The position numbers were made by a program, and so were the translations under genes. 6,185 nucleotides of DNA from positions 2,268-8,452 of the forward strand of contig DMSR01000227.1 of NCBI GenBank assembly GCA_003457145.1, given 5' to 3'. The notes below the pieces were generated by a model, which was given only the letters and a program-made list of their open reading frames with translations, was not told the origin of the DNA and did not search any database. Source of the stretch: Bacillus sp. (in: firmicutes). GTDB taxonomy: Bacteria; Bacillota; Bacilli; Bacillales; Cytobacillaceae. Positions within the stretch are counted from its first letter, which is position 1. Every line of letters begins with the position of its first letter. Of this stretch, positions 5,521 through 6,185 are shown one piece after another.

Positions 5521-5655
5521 TTAGCAGCAAGTTGTATCTCCGCTACAGCAAGTGTCTTTTTTCTCTTCCGTGTCCTGGACTTCCTTGATTTCGATGCTGC
5601 AGCAATCTGATTTTGATTTATTGCCCATTAGAATTTTAATGATCGAATTCGCCAT
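5521..5655 (-). CDS. Small Cys-Cys-rich peptide downstream of the permease, candidate metal/metalloid binder
   Basis: A 44-residue frame on the minus strand, ATG at 5655-5653 and TAA at 5523-5521. It carries a near-perfect binding site, AAAGGAGGTGA (5671-5661), 8 bases from the ATG. The peptide begins MANSIIKILMGNKSKS and has six Cys arranged only as pairs: DCCS (residues 17-20), TCCS (35-38) and a C-terminal TTCC (41-44). A charged Glu/Lys linker separates the first pair from the others. There is no signal peptide and no redox CxxC motif. Vicinal Cys pairs are a known way to bind soft metals and trivalent arsenic or antimony. Together with its place 36 bases after a YraQ/ArsP-like permease gene, apparently in one operon, this suggests a carrier or chelator feeding the permease. 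That role is inference; I do not recall a named family. The coding call rests on the ribosome binding site, the operon position and the regular Cys pattern. Confidence 0.8.
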   Translation of the reverse strand: MANSIIKILMGNKSKSDCCSIEIKEVQDTEEKKDTCCSGDTTCC

Positions 5656-5660
5656 TGATT

Positions 5661-5671
5661 TCACCTCCTTT
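5661..5671 (-). promoter_or_regulatory. Very strong ribosome binding site of the Cys-rich peptide gene
   Basis: On the minus strand 5671-5661 reads AAAGGAGGTGA, an almost full complement to the 16S rRNA tail, at ideal spacing from the ATG. It is the best ribosome binding site in the window and suggests the peptide is made in larger amounts than the permease. Confidence 0.85.
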
Positions 5672-5691
5672 CATCAGTTTTTTTTGATTAA

Positions 5692-6185
5692 TCACACAAG
5701 ATAGAAGATAAACCCTGACAAAGTTGACATCGTAATCACGGATGCGATGAAGGCCATAATAAGCTGCTTCTGGAAAATCGATTTTAACAGGATGACTTCA
5801 GGCAGACTCGCGCCGGCTGAACTGATCATCATCGCCATCACGGGACCGAGTGCCATTCCTTTTAAAATCAGGATCTGTGAGATAGGAATCATGCTTGAGA
5901 GACGAATGTATAGTGGAATACCGACTACTGCGGCTACAGGTATAAGCCACCATGCATCATGGCCGAACCATGTCGCGATGAATTCAGTCGGTACAAGACC
6001 GTGAATGACCGCGCCAATTGCAGCCCCGATGATTAAATAGGGATATACACTTTTCATAAGTGCCCATGTTTCATTCAGGGCAAATTGCCAATTGAACTTC
6101 TGGCTGCTTTCTTCATAGCCGGACATGATGACATTTTTTACATAACGCTGGAATCCTAGCTTGTCGAGGGTAAAGCCAATAGCGA
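5692..6185 (-). CDS. Permease of the YraQ/ArsP (PF03773, DUF318) type, C-terminal part
   Basis: The frame runs from the right edge to TGA at 5694-5692, giving about 163 residues; the N-terminal half lies outside the window. An ATG at 6126 is in frame, but 19 codons upstream are also open and read AIGFTLDKLGFQRYVKNVI, matching the start of the family's second half, so 6126 is not the true start. Visible features are a soluble linker (MSGYEESSQKFNWQFALNE), then hydrophobic segments: VYPYLIIGAAIGAVIHG, WLIPVAAVVGIPLYIR, ISQILILKGMALGPVMAMMI and LIMAFIASVITMSTLSGFIF. SSAGASLPEVILLKSIF, before the last helix, resembles the conserved family segment. ArsP members export trivalent organoarsenicals; others have unknown substrates. 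A Cys-rich peptide gene follows after 36 bases with no terminator between, so they are likely cotranscribed. The substrate is inferred to be a thiol-binding metal or metalloid; no ars gene is visible to confirm it. Confidence 0.85.
   Translation of the reverse strand, partial: AIGFTLDKLGFQRYVKNVIMSGYEESSQKFNWQFALNETWALMKSVYPYLIIGAAIGAVIHGLVPTEFIATWFGHDAWWLIPVAAVVGIPLYIRLSSMIPISQILILKGMALGPVMAMMISSAGASLPEVILLKSIFQKQLIMAFIASVITMSTLSGFIFYLV

Noticed and set aside
6124..6126. ATG as true start of the permease
   Set aside because: The frame stays open to the window edge with family-like sequence (DKLGFQRYVK), and no ribosome binding site precedes this ATG. The gene is cut by the edge.

Overview
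The window looks like ordinary chromosome from a low-GC Firmicute of the Bacillus type (Bacillaceae or a close relative). The grounds are AT-rich spacers, strong AAAGGAGG-like ribosome binding sites, TTG/ATG starts, U-tailed intrinsic terminators, and gene families common in that group. I see no transposase, integrase, CRISPR array, tRNA or rRNA.

Layout, left to right. (1) 2-370 (+): the end of a histidine-rich protein I do not recognise, closed by a terminator at 381-412. A small open frame (396-527) overlaps that terminator and reads like a one-helix membrane peptide, but has no convincing start. (2) 671-2269 (+): a 532-residue AspT/YidE/YbjL-type carrier with two membrane halves around two RCK_C (TrkA-C) domains. 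A 353-base gene-free stretch follows; it holds an imperfect direct repeat, a small hairpin, a strong terminator (2447-2485) and a long-range inverted repeat (2493-2577). (3) 2623-3168 (+): O6-methylguanine-DNA methyltransferase with an intact PCHRVIG active site. (4) 3285-3785 (+): a short-chain flavodoxin-domain protein of the HemG type, closed by a long composite terminator. (5) 4072-5337 (+): a CNNM/CorC-type membrane protein with a CBS pair, probably involved in divalent cation (Mg2+) transport, preceded by two overlapping sigma-A-like promoters and closed by a 20-bp-stem terminator that should work on both strands. (6) 5521-6185 (-): an apparent operon running in from the right edge, made of the C-terminal part of a YraQ/ArsP-like permease and, 36 bases downstream, a 44-residue peptide with three Cys-Cys pairs and a near-perfect ribosome binding site. 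This peptide is absent from a simple long-ORF view.

The plus-strand genes appear to be mostly separate transcription units, since most have their own terminators and there is no common pathway. The clearest functional partnership is the minus-strand permease plus CC-rich peptide, which suggests thiol-based binding of a soft metal or metalloid coupled to export. That pair is the best candidate for something under-described. The other second-look items are the hidden peptide frame at 396-527 and the structured DNA/RNA upstream of the methyltransferase gene.
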